A model generated the notes under the pieces. It was not told where the DNA came from and did not search any database. It saw nothing but the letters and a program-made list of their open reading frames with translations. DNA of 64,000 nucleotides, taken from assembly GCA_963920575.1 (NCBI GenBank), contig OY986974.1, positions 20,006,248 through 20,070,247 of the forward strand, read 5' to 3'. The stretch's first letter is position 1, and each line of letters starts with the position of its first letter. Shown one piece after another: positions 11,120 to 20,841 of the stretch. The DNA comes from Narthecium ossifragum. Lineage: Eukaryota; Streptophyta; Magnoliopsida; Dioscoreales; Nartheciaceae. The position numbers were made by a program, and so were the translations under genes.

Positions 11120-11736
11120 ACGGCCGGACACGGTGACTGTGCGTGTAAGACTTACCCTTACTAGCCAGACCATAATTGGGCAGTATACTAGGATAGGTGG
11201 GTGTACACCAGTGTCCTAGAGTGTGTCAGGTGACTCCTACTGGGCTTTCGAGCTCATTTTCCTTGGGTTTTTTGTTGTGCAGGAGGTAGGCCCGAGACCA
11301 GTACACCTCAGGGAGGTAGTCAGCAGTGACGAGGCGTCATTTTGTGTTTTTTTGATTGAGAGTTAGCTTTGTTGTAGGTGGAGAGATGTGGGCTGTATCC
11401 CAAAGTTATTTTTGTACTCTACCTTAACTCTCAATTTGTGTATTTGACGCCTGTATATGCTGGAATTTGGGAAATTTGTATATTGTAGTCTCGTGGCCTG
11501 ATTATGTTGTAATTGAAAGATTATGCACTCCTATGTTCATGAATGAATGAAAGAAGATGTGAATGAATGAAATTGTGATAAATGTTGTAAATCATGATGA
11601 ATTACCATAGGATGTGTAAATTTTGTATCTATTGAAAGGTTGTAATTGTGATCTCACGTGCCCGTGCCCAAGGGTCATGCTGAAATTTTGAGTAATCTTT
11701 GGGATATTTTATATTAAATTGGGGCGGGGCGTGACA
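11120..11736 (+). mobile_element. 3' part of an LTR of a second Ty3 element
   Basis: This segment ends GGGGCGGGGCGTGACA, the usual terminal form of plant Ty3 LTRs that start TGT(G/A)A. It is cut on the left by insertion of Athila element 1 and on the right abuts reverse-strand gag-pol coding sequence. It is therefore an LTR of a plus-oriented element that inserted into the reverse-strand element, later split by Athila element 1. It is not the same family as the LTR at 23173-25747. Confidence 0.65.
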
Positions 11737-13790
11737 CAAGCACTCATACATTCACAAATAAATCCCTTCTTTAGTAGCTCTTCTATTTTTTCTCTCAAGA
11801 TTTCACTCTCCTTCGGGCTCATGCGATAATGTGACAGGTTTGGTAGGCTTGCTCTCGGTACCAAATCCATATGGTGTTGGAGTCTCATAGGTGGCAATTC
11901 GTTGGGTAAGTCTTCTGCAATGAACTCCCCAAAATCTGTTAACAACTGCTGCACCTTTGCTGGTACTTCCTTCTCTAGGTTATTCTCAGTATTCACAACC
12001 AAAGCCTTAACCGCCACCACATGAATCTCCTTTGAGCCCTTTGCTTCAACTTCAAATTCTCTTTCAGAATTGGCAACAGTTAGAAAGGACCTTCCCTCCA
12101 CTTTAGAAGCTTTGGGGTTGTTGATAAAAATTTTTGTAGGGACTACGTCAATGTTATGGCCTTCCCAAGTAAACAGGTACACATTATCCTTAGCTCTATA
12201 AGCCGCATCTACGTCATATTGCTAAGGTCTTCCCAATAGCACGACTAGCATCCATATCTATGACATCACAAACCACTTAATCTCCATAATGTTTTCCAAT
12301 GGAAATAGGAACTTTGCAAGCTTCTATAACCTTCACTGTTGGCCCTTTTTTTACCCAACCAATAGAGTAAGGTGAGGGGTGAGCACTTGTTGGCAACTTC
12401 AAATAATCTACTAGTTTCTTTGACATAAAATTATCACAACTTCCATTATCAACAACCATGCTACAAATCTTCTTGCTAATAGTACACGATGACTGAAAAA
12501 TATTGTGCTATTGTGATAGATCTTCCTACTTAACTTAACACAAAATCCGCTGCAAAACTAAATTAATTTGCTCTCGTTGATTCTCTTCACCAACCTCATA
12601 TCTACCAAAGTCATAAGCTAGCTGCCTTTCTTATTCTTATTCTTCTTCTTCTTCTTCTTCTTCTTCTTCTTCTTCTTCCTCCACCTCAAAATCTTCTTCT
12701 TGCTCAATTAAATTCACTGGCTTTCTAGTTGGACACTCATTAGAACGGTGACCAGGTTTACCATACCTGTAACACTCCTCTGGTGCCACCCTTGCATATG
12801 GGTTTGGATTTTCAGGCTGCTCCTTGCTACTAGGACCTACAGTTTGTCTCCTTCTGGTATTTCCAATGCTGATGCCATCCTTAATTTGTGATCCAGCTTG
12901 AATTACCTTGCAAGAATGTGTAGCTTGCGTCACCACACCTTTGTTTGGATTGGCCTCAAAGTTACTCTTACGTGAATATTTAGATCTTCCTCCAGTCTTC
13001 TCTAACAACTCTGTTTTCAACGCCATATTATGTGCTCCCTCCACTGACCACAGAACCTGCAACTCAATCTTTTCTCGAATATATCTAGCCTCAAACCATT
13101 CAGATATCGTGCTACACGTTGGGGTTCAGTTTCATTAAAGATTGTTTCATGCCGAGAATCTAGAAAATTCTGTAGTATACTCAAATACATATTTACCTCT
13201 TTGAAAACAATTCTGAAACATCTGGAATAAATGTTGTTCATAATCAGGTAGCAAAAATTTCTCCATAAGTAATTGCTTCATCTTTCTCCATGTACGAACT
13301 AGTGCCTTTCCTTGACGAAGTCTATTTTTATGCAAAGTATCCCACCAAACAGCTGCTCCACTCTTGAGTCTAAAGGCCACAAGTTTCACCATCCGCTCCT
13401 CAGGGACTTCCATCATCTCGAAAAATCGCTCCACCTCAAAAACCCAATCAAGGAATTCTTCAATATATATATTCCCATTAAAAGATGGAATATCTGCCTT
13501 CAACCTGTAGTCTTCATACCTTCTATTTTGTCCGAACTAATGGCCGAGATCAAAGGCCTCTTCTTCTTCATCTGAATCAGAATCATCTTCTTCACAGGCA
13601 CGCTGACGATGACCGTGAATATTGCGATCCTCATTGCGTCCCCCTTGTCTACCGCCATGGTGGCCTCAGGCAAAACCTCCGGCTCCTCCTCTATTGGTGT
13701 TGTGATTTGGATTAGCGCTGGATTAGGGTTGAGTCGCATACCGGCGAGCATCTCGTGAATCTCCGTGGTCTGCTGACGTTGTTTCACTAT
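11737..13790 (-). pseudogene. Truncated Ty3 gag-protease-RT remnant
   Basis: Read on the reverse strand from about 13790: a gag domain ([14 protein letters not shown] near 13380), a zinc knuckle (CYRYGKPGHRSNEC near 12765), a glutamate run from a GAA microsatellite (12637-12690), a retroviral-type protease stretch with [13 protein letters not shown] (near 12440), and the start of a reverse transcriptase (HYRMSPKESEILREKI near 11810). Reading moves between frames at several points and stops are present, so it is dead. It is cut at 11737 by the LTR that follows. The primer site and left LTR lie just upstream (13898-14256). Confidence 0.85.
12637..12690 (-). repeat. GAA/TTC microsatellite in gag remnant
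   Basis: About 15 TTC units on the plus strand, encoding a run of glutamates on the reverse strand beside the zinc knuckle region. Confidence 0.9.
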
Positions 13791-13897
13791 GAATTGTCTC
13801 TGCTCCTCGATCGCCGCCCAAATAGCTCCTATCCCACAAATAGTGTCGTTGGGATTGAACTCTTAGCCTCCGTTATTGGCCATCTAGCCTGGCAAAA

Positions 13898-13913
13898 CCT
13901 GCTCTTGATACCA
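13898..13913 (-). other. Primer binding site, tRNA-Met type
   Basis: On the reverse strand the bases read TGGTATCAAGAGCAGG, a tRNA-Met-type primer site with one extra A relative to TGGTATCAGAGC. It lies two bases from the LTR end at 13916, as expected. Confidence 0.75.
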
Positions 13914-13915
13914 AT

Positions 13916-14256
13916 TGACGCAATGGAAGATAAGAAAAACTTGGATTAACAAACGTTTAACCCAAAAGATCTGGAATCCACCAGGGAAGAGAAGAACCCT
14001 CTTTAGAATAGTGCAAACAAAACACAGCTGGAAGTAAAAACGTCTCCAAAAGCTAATAGATGCATTTATATAGGCTACAACTTAACCCTAGCCCTTATGA
14101 CAGGATATTGCCTATATAAATACCTTCAAATAAAATAACCATAAAACAAAAGCCAAAGAAATAAATCAAGTTGTTGCTATTTTCTTCAAGTCTTATTTCT
14201 TAGCCTTCTTGCGATCCAGACGTTGTAGATATTCCAAGGCTACCCGCTCTACATCA
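13916..14256 (-). mobile_element. 5' LTR of the reverse-strand Ty3 element
   Basis: A 341-bp LTR that on the reverse strand starts TGATGTAGAGCGGG and ends TTGCGTCA next to the primer site. It contains TATATAAA-like sequence (about 14110). Short LTRs with a Met primer are typical of Reina-like or related Ty3 elements; the clade is an inference. Confidence 0.65.
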
Positions 14257-14514
14257 GTTGTTCAGTAGCAAAATAGAGTGGTGTAACCTTCATTTAGGCC
14301 TCCGAATCATTGTTTTTTTTATTTTAGAAAAGTCTATTTTTGGTTGTATCTTTCACTAGAAAACTCGGAATTAATCACCGTCAGTCCCAACATGATTGTA
14401 GTTCCGAGTTGCTTTGCTTTCCGGTTCTAGTTTGAATCTTTGTATTTTTAGTAATTTTTTTGTTTTAGTGTTTTAAATCGGCCAGAGAGCCCAGGATGTA
14501 ATTTTCAGTCCTGG
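14257..14514 (+). repeat. Diverged direct repeat, copy 1
   Basis: From TTGTTCAGTAGCAAAATAG to about TTTTCAGTCCTGG this matches 15063-15345 with scattered changes. Its reverse-strand end overlaps the last subtilase-like codons. The two copies bracket the reverse-strand subtilase fragment, so they may come from a local duplication of subtilase 3' sequence. Confidence 0.75.
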
Positions 14515-15060
14515 AAGCCGGTTTCGTAGACCATGCCGGGATCTGCGGCTGAACGTGGCTGGTGCCATACACCAATGGCGTCGCCAACTTGAAGTCCTTG
14601 TTGACAATGATTGGCCTGTAGTGGTTATCCATGACTGTGGCTACCGTCACGATAGTCGACCGCGTCATGGCCGGCGACCACGTCGGGTGCAGCTGCCGAA
14701 GCAATGTTGTGTCACGCCATCGTTAGTTGGCTCGCCTCGAGTCATCGAAGTAGCCTAAAGGGGCAATAGGCCTACACGATGCCATGATGTTGGTGGCAGG
14801 GGTGAGAACGTCTGGCTTGAGGTTCTCAGCCACGACGATGCCAATTGCCAAGGCCTCTCGATGAGAATGCGACGACCGAGGGTGCTTGGTTCTTCCCTAT
14901 GAAAGCTCCATCTAATTGGAATTCTCGCCATGGGCAATGAGCTCCCCTTCATATAGGAGATTATGCTCCTCCCCTCGGTGTAGTCGACTCCGGTATTGTG
15001 AAGCTCTCCATGTCGATGAATTCACTGAGGACCTGAGAATTTCAGCCATGGAGGGTCACA
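14465..15060 (-). pseudogene. Subtilisin-like protease remnant (reverse strand)
   Basis: Reverse-strand reading across shifting frames gives plant subtilase landmarks in order: an FDGAFIG-like stretch with APSVVAFSSRG (near 14890), then KPDVLTPATNIMAS (near 14790), then HPTWSPAMTRSTI (near 14690), then DPGMVYETGFQD (near 14530). The GTSM catalytic-serine block expected between the second and third is missing. Plant subtilases are secreted serine proteases acting in the cell wall and apoplast. Frameshifts and the missing serine make this a pseudogene, and it lies in opposite orientation to the second subtilase copy downstream. Confidence 0.8.
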
Positions 15061-15062
15061 TT

Positions 15063-15345
15063 GATCAGCTGTTCAGCAGCAAAATAGAGTGGTGTAAACC
15101 TTCATTTATGCCTCCTAATCATCCTTTTTGCTATTTTTGAAAAATGTAGTTTTGATTGTATCTTTCACTAAAAAACTTGGAATTAATCACCATTAGTCGC
15201 CACGTAATTCTAGTTCCGAGTTGTTTTGCTTCAAGTTTTAGTTTGAATCTTTCTATTTTTCATAATTTTTCTGTTTTAGTATTTTTACCGCTTTAAATCG
15301 CCTGAAGTGCCCTAGATGTCATTTTCAGTACAGTATTAATAAAAT
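15063..15345 (+). repeat. Diverged direct repeat, copy 2
   Basis: Matches 14257-14514, from CTGTTCAGCAGCAAAATAG to about GTCATTTTCAGTACAG. Several short indels separate the two. Confidence 0.75.
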
Positions 15346-15750
15346 TCCGAATTGTCTCCCTCCTCATTAATTTCCGCTGGACAGATGTTTTCCTCCTTAG
15401 TTACCAATAATATAAGAGGAAAGGGATCATATTTGGAAGACTTTTATTTGAAGGATCCCAAAAAATGGATTAGGTTAACCAACTCGTAAGTAGGGGTGAA
15501 ATCGAGCTAAGATTGATTAAGCCTAGCTATCTCATGTCAATTAAACAACGGCTTGAAATCCACTTCAAATATAAGAAGGATGGTCAAGGTTGGCTTGTTT
15601 AATTAATTTTAGTTCAAACTTAATTTCCATTCGTTTTTTCAGTTGAGCCGAACTTGAACTTAACTAATTAATGACAATAGTCAAGCTAGAAATGACCTGG
15701 CTCAAGCTTGATTTGTTGAACCTGGATTCAATCAAACTTGAAAGATGAAT
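15346..15750. other. AT-rich intergenic remnant
   Basis: No ORF or RNA gene is supported. The second half has short CAAGCTTG/TTGAACTT-type motifs like other degenerate plant repeats, and coding similarity to subtilase begins abruptly at about 15751. Confidence 0.4.
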
Positions 15751-15967
15751 CCCAAGCTCTCACTGTCGCTTGGAGGACCACCCCAAGCTCTCAAAGTGGA
15801 CCCTATCGCCATCGGTGCATTCGCTGCCTGTCGAGAAGGGGGTATTGGTAGCATGCTCCGCTGGCCATGATCCTCACAAACTATGAAGTCCAAGGGCACA
15901 ACACCCATGCCAAATATTACATCCTTCCGACGTCGAGCGTATCTTTACGATGCTGGATCCAAAATAG
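15751..15967 (+). pseudogene. Subtilase pseudogene, piece 1
   Basis: Reads LSLGGPPQALKVDPIAIG then a frame change toward the SAG region, and then EVQGHNTHAKYYILPTSS and AGSKI, which match the catalytic-domain core and the end of the protease-associated (PA) domain of plant subtilases. Roughly 100 residues normally between these blocks are absent. The reading stops at 15967, where a copia element is inserted. Removing that element joins GGATCCAAAATAG to CACTGTACATGG and continues in frame as GSKI-ALYMDLS, so this piece and 18709-19169 were one gene. Confidence 0.85.
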
Positions 15968-16760
15968 TCAAGTTTGGCGTCGACGACAGAGGCGTCGACG
16001 GGTCGAGCTCGAGAGGCATCAATGGCAGAAGCATCGAGCGTCGAGGCGTCGAGCGTCGAGGCGTCGAGCGTCGAGGCGTCGAGCGTCGAGGCGTCGAGCG
16101 TCGAGGCGTCGAAGCATCGGGCGTCGAAGCATCGAGGTGTTGAGCTCCGGAAGCGTCGAAGCTTCGAGATGTTGAGGCGCAATGATGCCCGAGAGCCAGA
16201 ACATGGCAACATGCAAAGTATGGCAGCCAATTTAGTTAGGCCATTGATTGATTGATGGACAATCAATGATTGGATGAGCATTGATTGCTCTATGGCGGTT
16301 GACTCCTTGGAGGTCTTGATCAAACGGCTGGCTAACTATGATGGTGGTTGATCCAATGGCTGAGAAACTCCTTGTATAAGTTAAACTACTATATAATAGT
16401 GGATTGAGGTGTGGGTGTTGCCGTGGCAAGGCTTGATAGGAAGCAGCGGGTGGCAACCAAGAAGAATTAGAGTTGTAGAGGCTTGAGAGAAAGCAGAGAG
16501 GCAGAGAGATCTGTAAGTACGTAGAGCGTACAGAGAGATCTGTAAGTACGTAGAGCGTATTGGGAGGGAAGAGAGATTTATATGTGAGAGTTAGATAGAT
16601 TGAGTCTGTAAATCTCCTCACATAGTGAAGCCCTTCTTCCCGTGGTTTTTCCTTTGCGGTAATTTGCCGGAAGGTTTTCCACGTTAAAATCCGACGTCTT
16701 CTTCTTCTTCTTCTTATATTGTTTTCCCATCTTGGCTCCCTTACCATCAAATTCCCAACA
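15968..16760 (+). repeat. Copia A left LTR, 5' truncated
   Basis: Begins TCAAGTTTGGCGTCGAC, which corresponds to base 55 of the right LTR, and ends ATTCCCAACA. It holds an expanded array of GCGTCGAG units (about 16030-16130) that is shorter in the right LTR, and a duplicated GTAAGTACGTAGAGCGTA block (about 16510-16560) absent there. Confidence 0.88.
16030..16135 (+). repeat. GCGTCGAG short tandem array
   Basis: Repeats of GTCGAGCGTCGAGGC in the left LTR of copia A, giving long open frames on both strands that are artefacts. The equivalent site in the right LTR (about 18065-18090) has only one or two units. Confidence 0.9.
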
Positions 16761-16762
16761 AG

Positions 16763-16778
16763 TGGTATCAGAGTCAGG
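16763..16778 (+). other. Primer binding site, tRNA-Met type
   Basis: TGGTATCAGAGTCAGG, two bases after the left LTR of copia A. One base differs from the usual TGGTATCAGAGC. Confidence 0.85.
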
Positions 16779-16797
16779 TTCATTGGTTCAACAGATC

Positions 16798-17615
16798 ATG
16801 ATGGCGGGGAAGGCCTCAGCTTCTCGTTTTGAGGTTGAGCGATTCGATGGAAAAAGCAACTTCGGCTTATGGCAGCAGCGGGTGAAGGATATCCTGGTAC
16901 AGCAGGGTCTCTACAAGGCCCTGAAAGGAAAAAGACCCGAGGCTATGAAGGACGACGACTGGGAGGAGATTGAGATGAGGGCGGTGAGCACCATCAGGCT
17001 TTGCCTAGCGATGAAGTTATGTACAACGTCATCAATGAGGACACAGTTGCAGGGTTGTGGTCAAGGTTAGAAAGTTTGTTCATGACTAAATCTCTGACGA
17101 ACAAACTGTTCCTGAAACAACAGTTGTACGCCTTGACGATGAGGGAAGGTTCAGATTTGATAAAGCACCTGAACACCTTCAATAGGATCATCACCCAGTT
17201 GCTGAGCATGGAGGTTACAGTGGATGATGAAGACAAGGCACTTCTCCTTTTGGCATCTCTTCCACCTTCCTACGAGCACATGGTGACTACATTACTTTAT
17301 GGGAAGGAGTCCCTAGAGACAGAGGAAGTCACGGCGGCTCTGCTCTCCAATGCCTTGAGAAAGAGGTCGACAGATGAGCCTATCTTAGAGGCGAATTTGG
17401 TAGAGAGGAAGTGCTCGGATGGGAAGGTTGGCAAGATCAAAGGAAAGACATTCACTTGCTATTATTGCGGGAAGGAAGGCCACATCAAGCGACGATGCAG
17501 GAAGTGCAAGGATGATCTTGCTAATGGGAAGGTCAAGGAGGATGATGAGAAGAACACCAACGTAATAACACTCGACAACGACGTGTGTGTCATTATGGGG
17601 GAGCTTCCGTGCTAG
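16798..17615 (+). pseudogene. Copia A gag with one frameshift
   Basis: Starts MMAGKASASRFEVERFDG and continues with NFGLWQQRVKDILVQQ, the N-terminal gag fold of plant copia elements. The frame is lost at about 17008 by a single-base change and resumes as VMYNVINEDTVAGLWSRL. The C-terminal part has a complete CX2CX4HX4C zinc knuckle (CYYCGKEGHIKRRC, about 17458). It stops at TAG 17613, before any protease catalytic motif. About 272 codons in all. The protein would coat element RNA; the element would depend on a relative for other functions. Confidence 0.88.
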
Positions 17616-17898
17616 AGGCACGATGGGGTTCAGGTCGATTGAAGCGATCGGAGAGGCCGAGTCACGAGGTGCGTTGACTCGAATGTGTATGGAGGCCGAG
17701 TCATGAGATATGGTGGCTCGAATGATGACATGATAGTGTGTATGGAGGTCCGAGTCTCGATGGCTATATCGAGAGTTCGATGGGGTCGATGGATACTTCA
17801 AGAAGTCATGAGGCGCAATGACTTGAAGAAGCGCAGCACAAAGAGAGTGCAAGGTCCGACCTAGCAAGAGCTCGATGGGGTTCTTTTTCTCATGAGTC
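17616..17898 (+). other. Non-coding 3' part of copia A
   Basis: Between the gag stop and the polypurine tract. Short GAGTC(A/T)CGA and TCGATGG motifs recur, without a supported ORF. Confidence 0.5.
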
Positions 17899-17911
17899 GG
17901 GAGGGGGAGTT

Positions 17912-18708
17912 TGTTGGGAAATCCCTCCCCATGAGATTGACTTCGACGAGCATGGTCAACAGAGGTCAAGTTTGGCGTCGACGACAGAGGCGTCGACGGG
18001 TCGAGCTCGAGAGGCATCAATGACAGAGGCGTTGGCGGGTCGAGCTCGAGAGGCATCAATGGCAGAAGCGTCTAGCGTCGAGGCGTCGAACCATCGAGGT
18101 GTTGAGCTCCGAAAGCGTCGAAGCATCGGGCGTCGAAGCTTCGAGATGTTGAGGCGCAATGATGCCCGAGAGCCAGAACATGACAACATGCAAAGTATGG
18201 CAGCCAATTTAGTAAGGCCATTGATTGATTGATGGACAATCAATGATTGGATGAGCATTGATTGGTCTATGGCGGTTGACTCCTTGGAGGTCTTGATCAA
18301 ACGGCTGGCTAACTATGATGGTGGTTGATCCAATGGCTGAGAAACTCCTTATATAAGTTAAACTACTATATAAGAGTGGGTTGAGGTGTGGGTGTTGCCG
18401 TGGCAAGGCTTGATAGGAAGCAGCGGGTGGCAGCCAAGAAGAATTAGAGTTGTAGAGGCTTGAGAGAAAGCAGAGAGGCAGAGAGATCTGTAAGTATGTA
18501 GAGTGTATTGGGAGGGAAGATAGATTTATATGTGAGAGTTAGATAGATTGAGTTTGTAAATCTCCTCACATAGTGAAGCCCTTCTTCCCGTGGTTTTTCC
18601 TTTGCGGTAATTTGGCGGAAGGTTTTCCACGCTAAAATCCGGCGTCTTCTTCTTCTTCTTCTTATATTGCTTTCCCATCTTGGTTTCCTTACCATCAAAT
18701 TCCCAACA
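17912..18708 (+). repeat. Copia A right LTR
   Basis: A 797-bp LTR from TGTTGGGAAATCCC to TTCCCAACA, preceded by the purine tract GGGAGGGGGAGTT. It starts like the copia LTR at 26809 (TGTTGGGATTTTTCC), so the two are related families. Confidence 0.9.
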
Positions 18709-19169
18709 AATAGCACTGTACATGGATTTGTCCAAGAACCCGACTGCCTCACTCATCTTCGATAGGACAGTGATCGGCTCCAAGCTGGCGCCGTTCATGG
18801 CTTTATTTTCTTCCAGGGGACCAAGTGTTGTCGACTCTAAAATACCTTGAAGCCGGACATCGGCGCCCCCGGGGTAGACATTCTAGTAGCCTGGCATGGC
18901 CATCTTTTTTTATCGCAGGTAACTACCACAACAGCACATTCAACATGATCTCCGGAACCTCCATGACAGCTCCTCATCTCAGCGACGTTGCTGCACTCGT
19001 GAAATTTGTCCACCTTGATTGGTTACCGGCAATGATCAGGTCCACGATCATGACGACGTCGAGCATAGTTGATAACCAAGGAGAGCCGATCAAGGACGAG
19101 CGATACACTGTTGCAAGCGTTTATGCTATTGGAGCCGGGTTCGTGAATACATCAAATGTCCTAGACCCG
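18709..19169 (+). pseudogene. Subtilase pseudogene, piece 2 (catalytic serine)
   Basis: Continues piece 1 after the copia insertion: ALYMDLSKNPTASLIFDRT, then FSSRGPSVVDSKI, a frame change, then the catalytic-serine block NMISGTSMTAPHLSDVAA, then LDWLPAMIRSTIMTTSS, and GAGFVNTSNVLDP. The serine in GTSM is present. Plant subtilases normally read GTSM(A/S)CPH(V/L)SG; here the Cys is Ala and the Gly is Asp, consistent with relaxed constraint. It is cut at 19169 by the LTR of Athila element 2. The GLVYD block expected next is lost; the C-terminal domain appears at 27374. Confidence 0.9.
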
Positions 19170-19337
19170 TGATAAGACGTGAAAAGTGCACAAATCACTC
19201 CTTCAACTTGGCCTTGTTAGTCTCCGAGCAAGGCCTTACTGACGATTATTATCCCATGATAGGTACAAGAGCCCTCAACGAGGATTAGATCAAGTTCCGA
19301 GCTAAAACGAACTCATTCGGGCCAGTTTAGTATGAAG

Positions 19338-19708
19338 AAGATCGATCCTTTATTGAAAAGGATCGATGCTTTAAAGACATTAAGAAGAAATTCAGTCGGA
19401 ACAACAAGAATCGATCTTCCATCATGAGAAGATTGATCCTTATGCGCATTTTTCAGTGACAGAGCGCAAGTGTTGGAAGGATCGATCTTTCCCAAGTGCA
19501 TGATCGATCTTTCACGAGCAAAAGAGATGACAGAGCGTGACATTCTAGAGGATCGATCCTCGCCTACCAAAAGATCGATCTTCATCGGAGCACATCCAGT
19601 AATCAAGAACAAAGATCGATCTTCCTCTATAGGAAGATCGATCTTCCACGGGACCAGCGATCACATGGAAGAGGAAGATCGATCTTCTACCCTATACGGA
19701 TCGATCCT
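19338..19708 (+). repeat. LTR array of paired ATCGAT palindromes (Athila element 2)
   Basis: The ATCGAT core (or a one-base variant) lies at about 19339/19360, 19410/19432, 19481/19503, 19552/19574, 19615/19637 and 19678/19700. That is six pairs with 21-22 bp spacing and pair periods of 71, 71, 71, 63 and 63 bp. The flanks favour GAAG...CTTC rather than the G...C of Athila element 1. The array ends about 70 bp before the TATA box. Confidence 0.92.
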
Positions 19709-19770
19709 TTTGTGTCAGCCGAGCAGAATCAATGGTCCAGATCTAATCCGAATGGGGGAGGCTTTTGTAC

Positions 19771-19778
19771 TATAAATA
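19771..19778 (+). promoter_or_regulatory. LTR TATA box of Athila element 2
   Basis: TATAAATA preceded by CAGATCTAATCCGAATGG and followed by a T-rich leader. The GATCTAATCCGA block is shared with the Athila element 1 promoter. Confidence 0.72.
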
Positions 19779-20748
19779 GACCCCTTTTGGGGGATTTTGG
19801 GGGGCTTCTTGAGAACTTTTCTCAGCTTTTTCCTCTTTTAGATTCCTCTTACCCCATTTAGAATAGGACCATTTTGGAGGAGATTCATGGGAGGAGAGCG
19901 TCATCAACCTCCATCCATGGATCCAACCCCAAGATGAGTCACTAACTCTTAGCTTAGGGATTCTTATGATGTAATAAGGGTTTCTATTAGGGATTCTTAG
20001 GATTTAGGGCTTTTTGCTACTCTATTGAATGGTTGTATGGATTGGATTTAATTTCTTTACGAGTTTGGTGTTGTTTTCTTTGATGGATGCTTGGATTGCC
20101 CTATTGTGCCCTAGATCTAGGTCTCTTGCATGTTAGGGCTTGGTTGGAACCTCTCGTGAGAGGGATTCATGCTAGAACCATGGATTCTCTCACGGCAAAG
20201 GATTCTAATCCAAGATTGGACTAGATTGTGGTGCTAGAATCACTAACAATCTATCCCTAACTCTCTACTCATCCTATTTTTGGGATTCTGGCCAGCGAGG
20301 TGCTAAAACCACCTCACTATCATACCTAGATCCATATCTTATTAGCTCTCTTGCGGCGAATCCATCCTAATTAGAGGGTTCGTTAGCGGCGATCGCAACT
20401 AATCATTCGATAGCCGATCATTAGACTGTCATTCTTGCCGACGAGGGATCTTAACCCGAGCCTCGTCGAGCGATAGGTGTACCTAGCCACTCGCCTATCG
20501 ACATTCAGATTTAACCATTCGATTTGAGGAGGCATGCCCTTGTCTTAGGAAGACCTATTAGAACCCTTGTTATTGATTAAGGATCCCTCGGCCTCTCTCT
20601 ATATCTTATTACCTTTTTGCATTAATTTTGGTCTAGTCTAGTTAAAAATCCAAATCGAAATCTTTCCTCCAACTTCTCGGTAGACGATTATGCTTAGTAT
20701 GCCATTTCAACTCTAGTCTCTTCCCTGTGGATCGACTCGGACTCACCA

Positions 20749-20841
20749 TGTGAGGGCCCGTCCCTCTGACCTGGCTCGGCCGCGGGGGTCGAGAGCTGGT
20801 TTTCTGTTGGTTTGGTTTCGCGTCGGGCACGATCGGGCGAT
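20749..20841 (+). repeat. Start of the left LTR of the Tekay-like element
   Basis: Matches 23173-23266 (GAGGGCCC, CCCTCTGACCTGGCTCG, GGGCACGATCGGGCGAT) and then breaks off into pol sequence. The break marks a large internal deletion. Confidence 0.9.

Larger units (their letters stand above)
15968..18708 (+). mobile_element. Non-autonomous copia element A (gag only)
   Basis: A Ty1/copia-type element with two LTRs (15968-16760 and 17912-18708), a tRNA-Met primer site (16763), one gag gene and a polypurine tract (17899-17911). It has no integrase, reverse transcriptase or RNase H. It is flanked by a 5-bp target duplication AATAG (15963-15967 and 18709-18713) within the subtilase. The left LTR lacks the first 54 bp of the right LTR although the duplication is intact. 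Confidence 0.9.

Noticed and set aside
15867..16323. Repeat proteins on both strands around the GTCGAG array
   Set aside because: Microsatellite-like translation within the copia A LTR.
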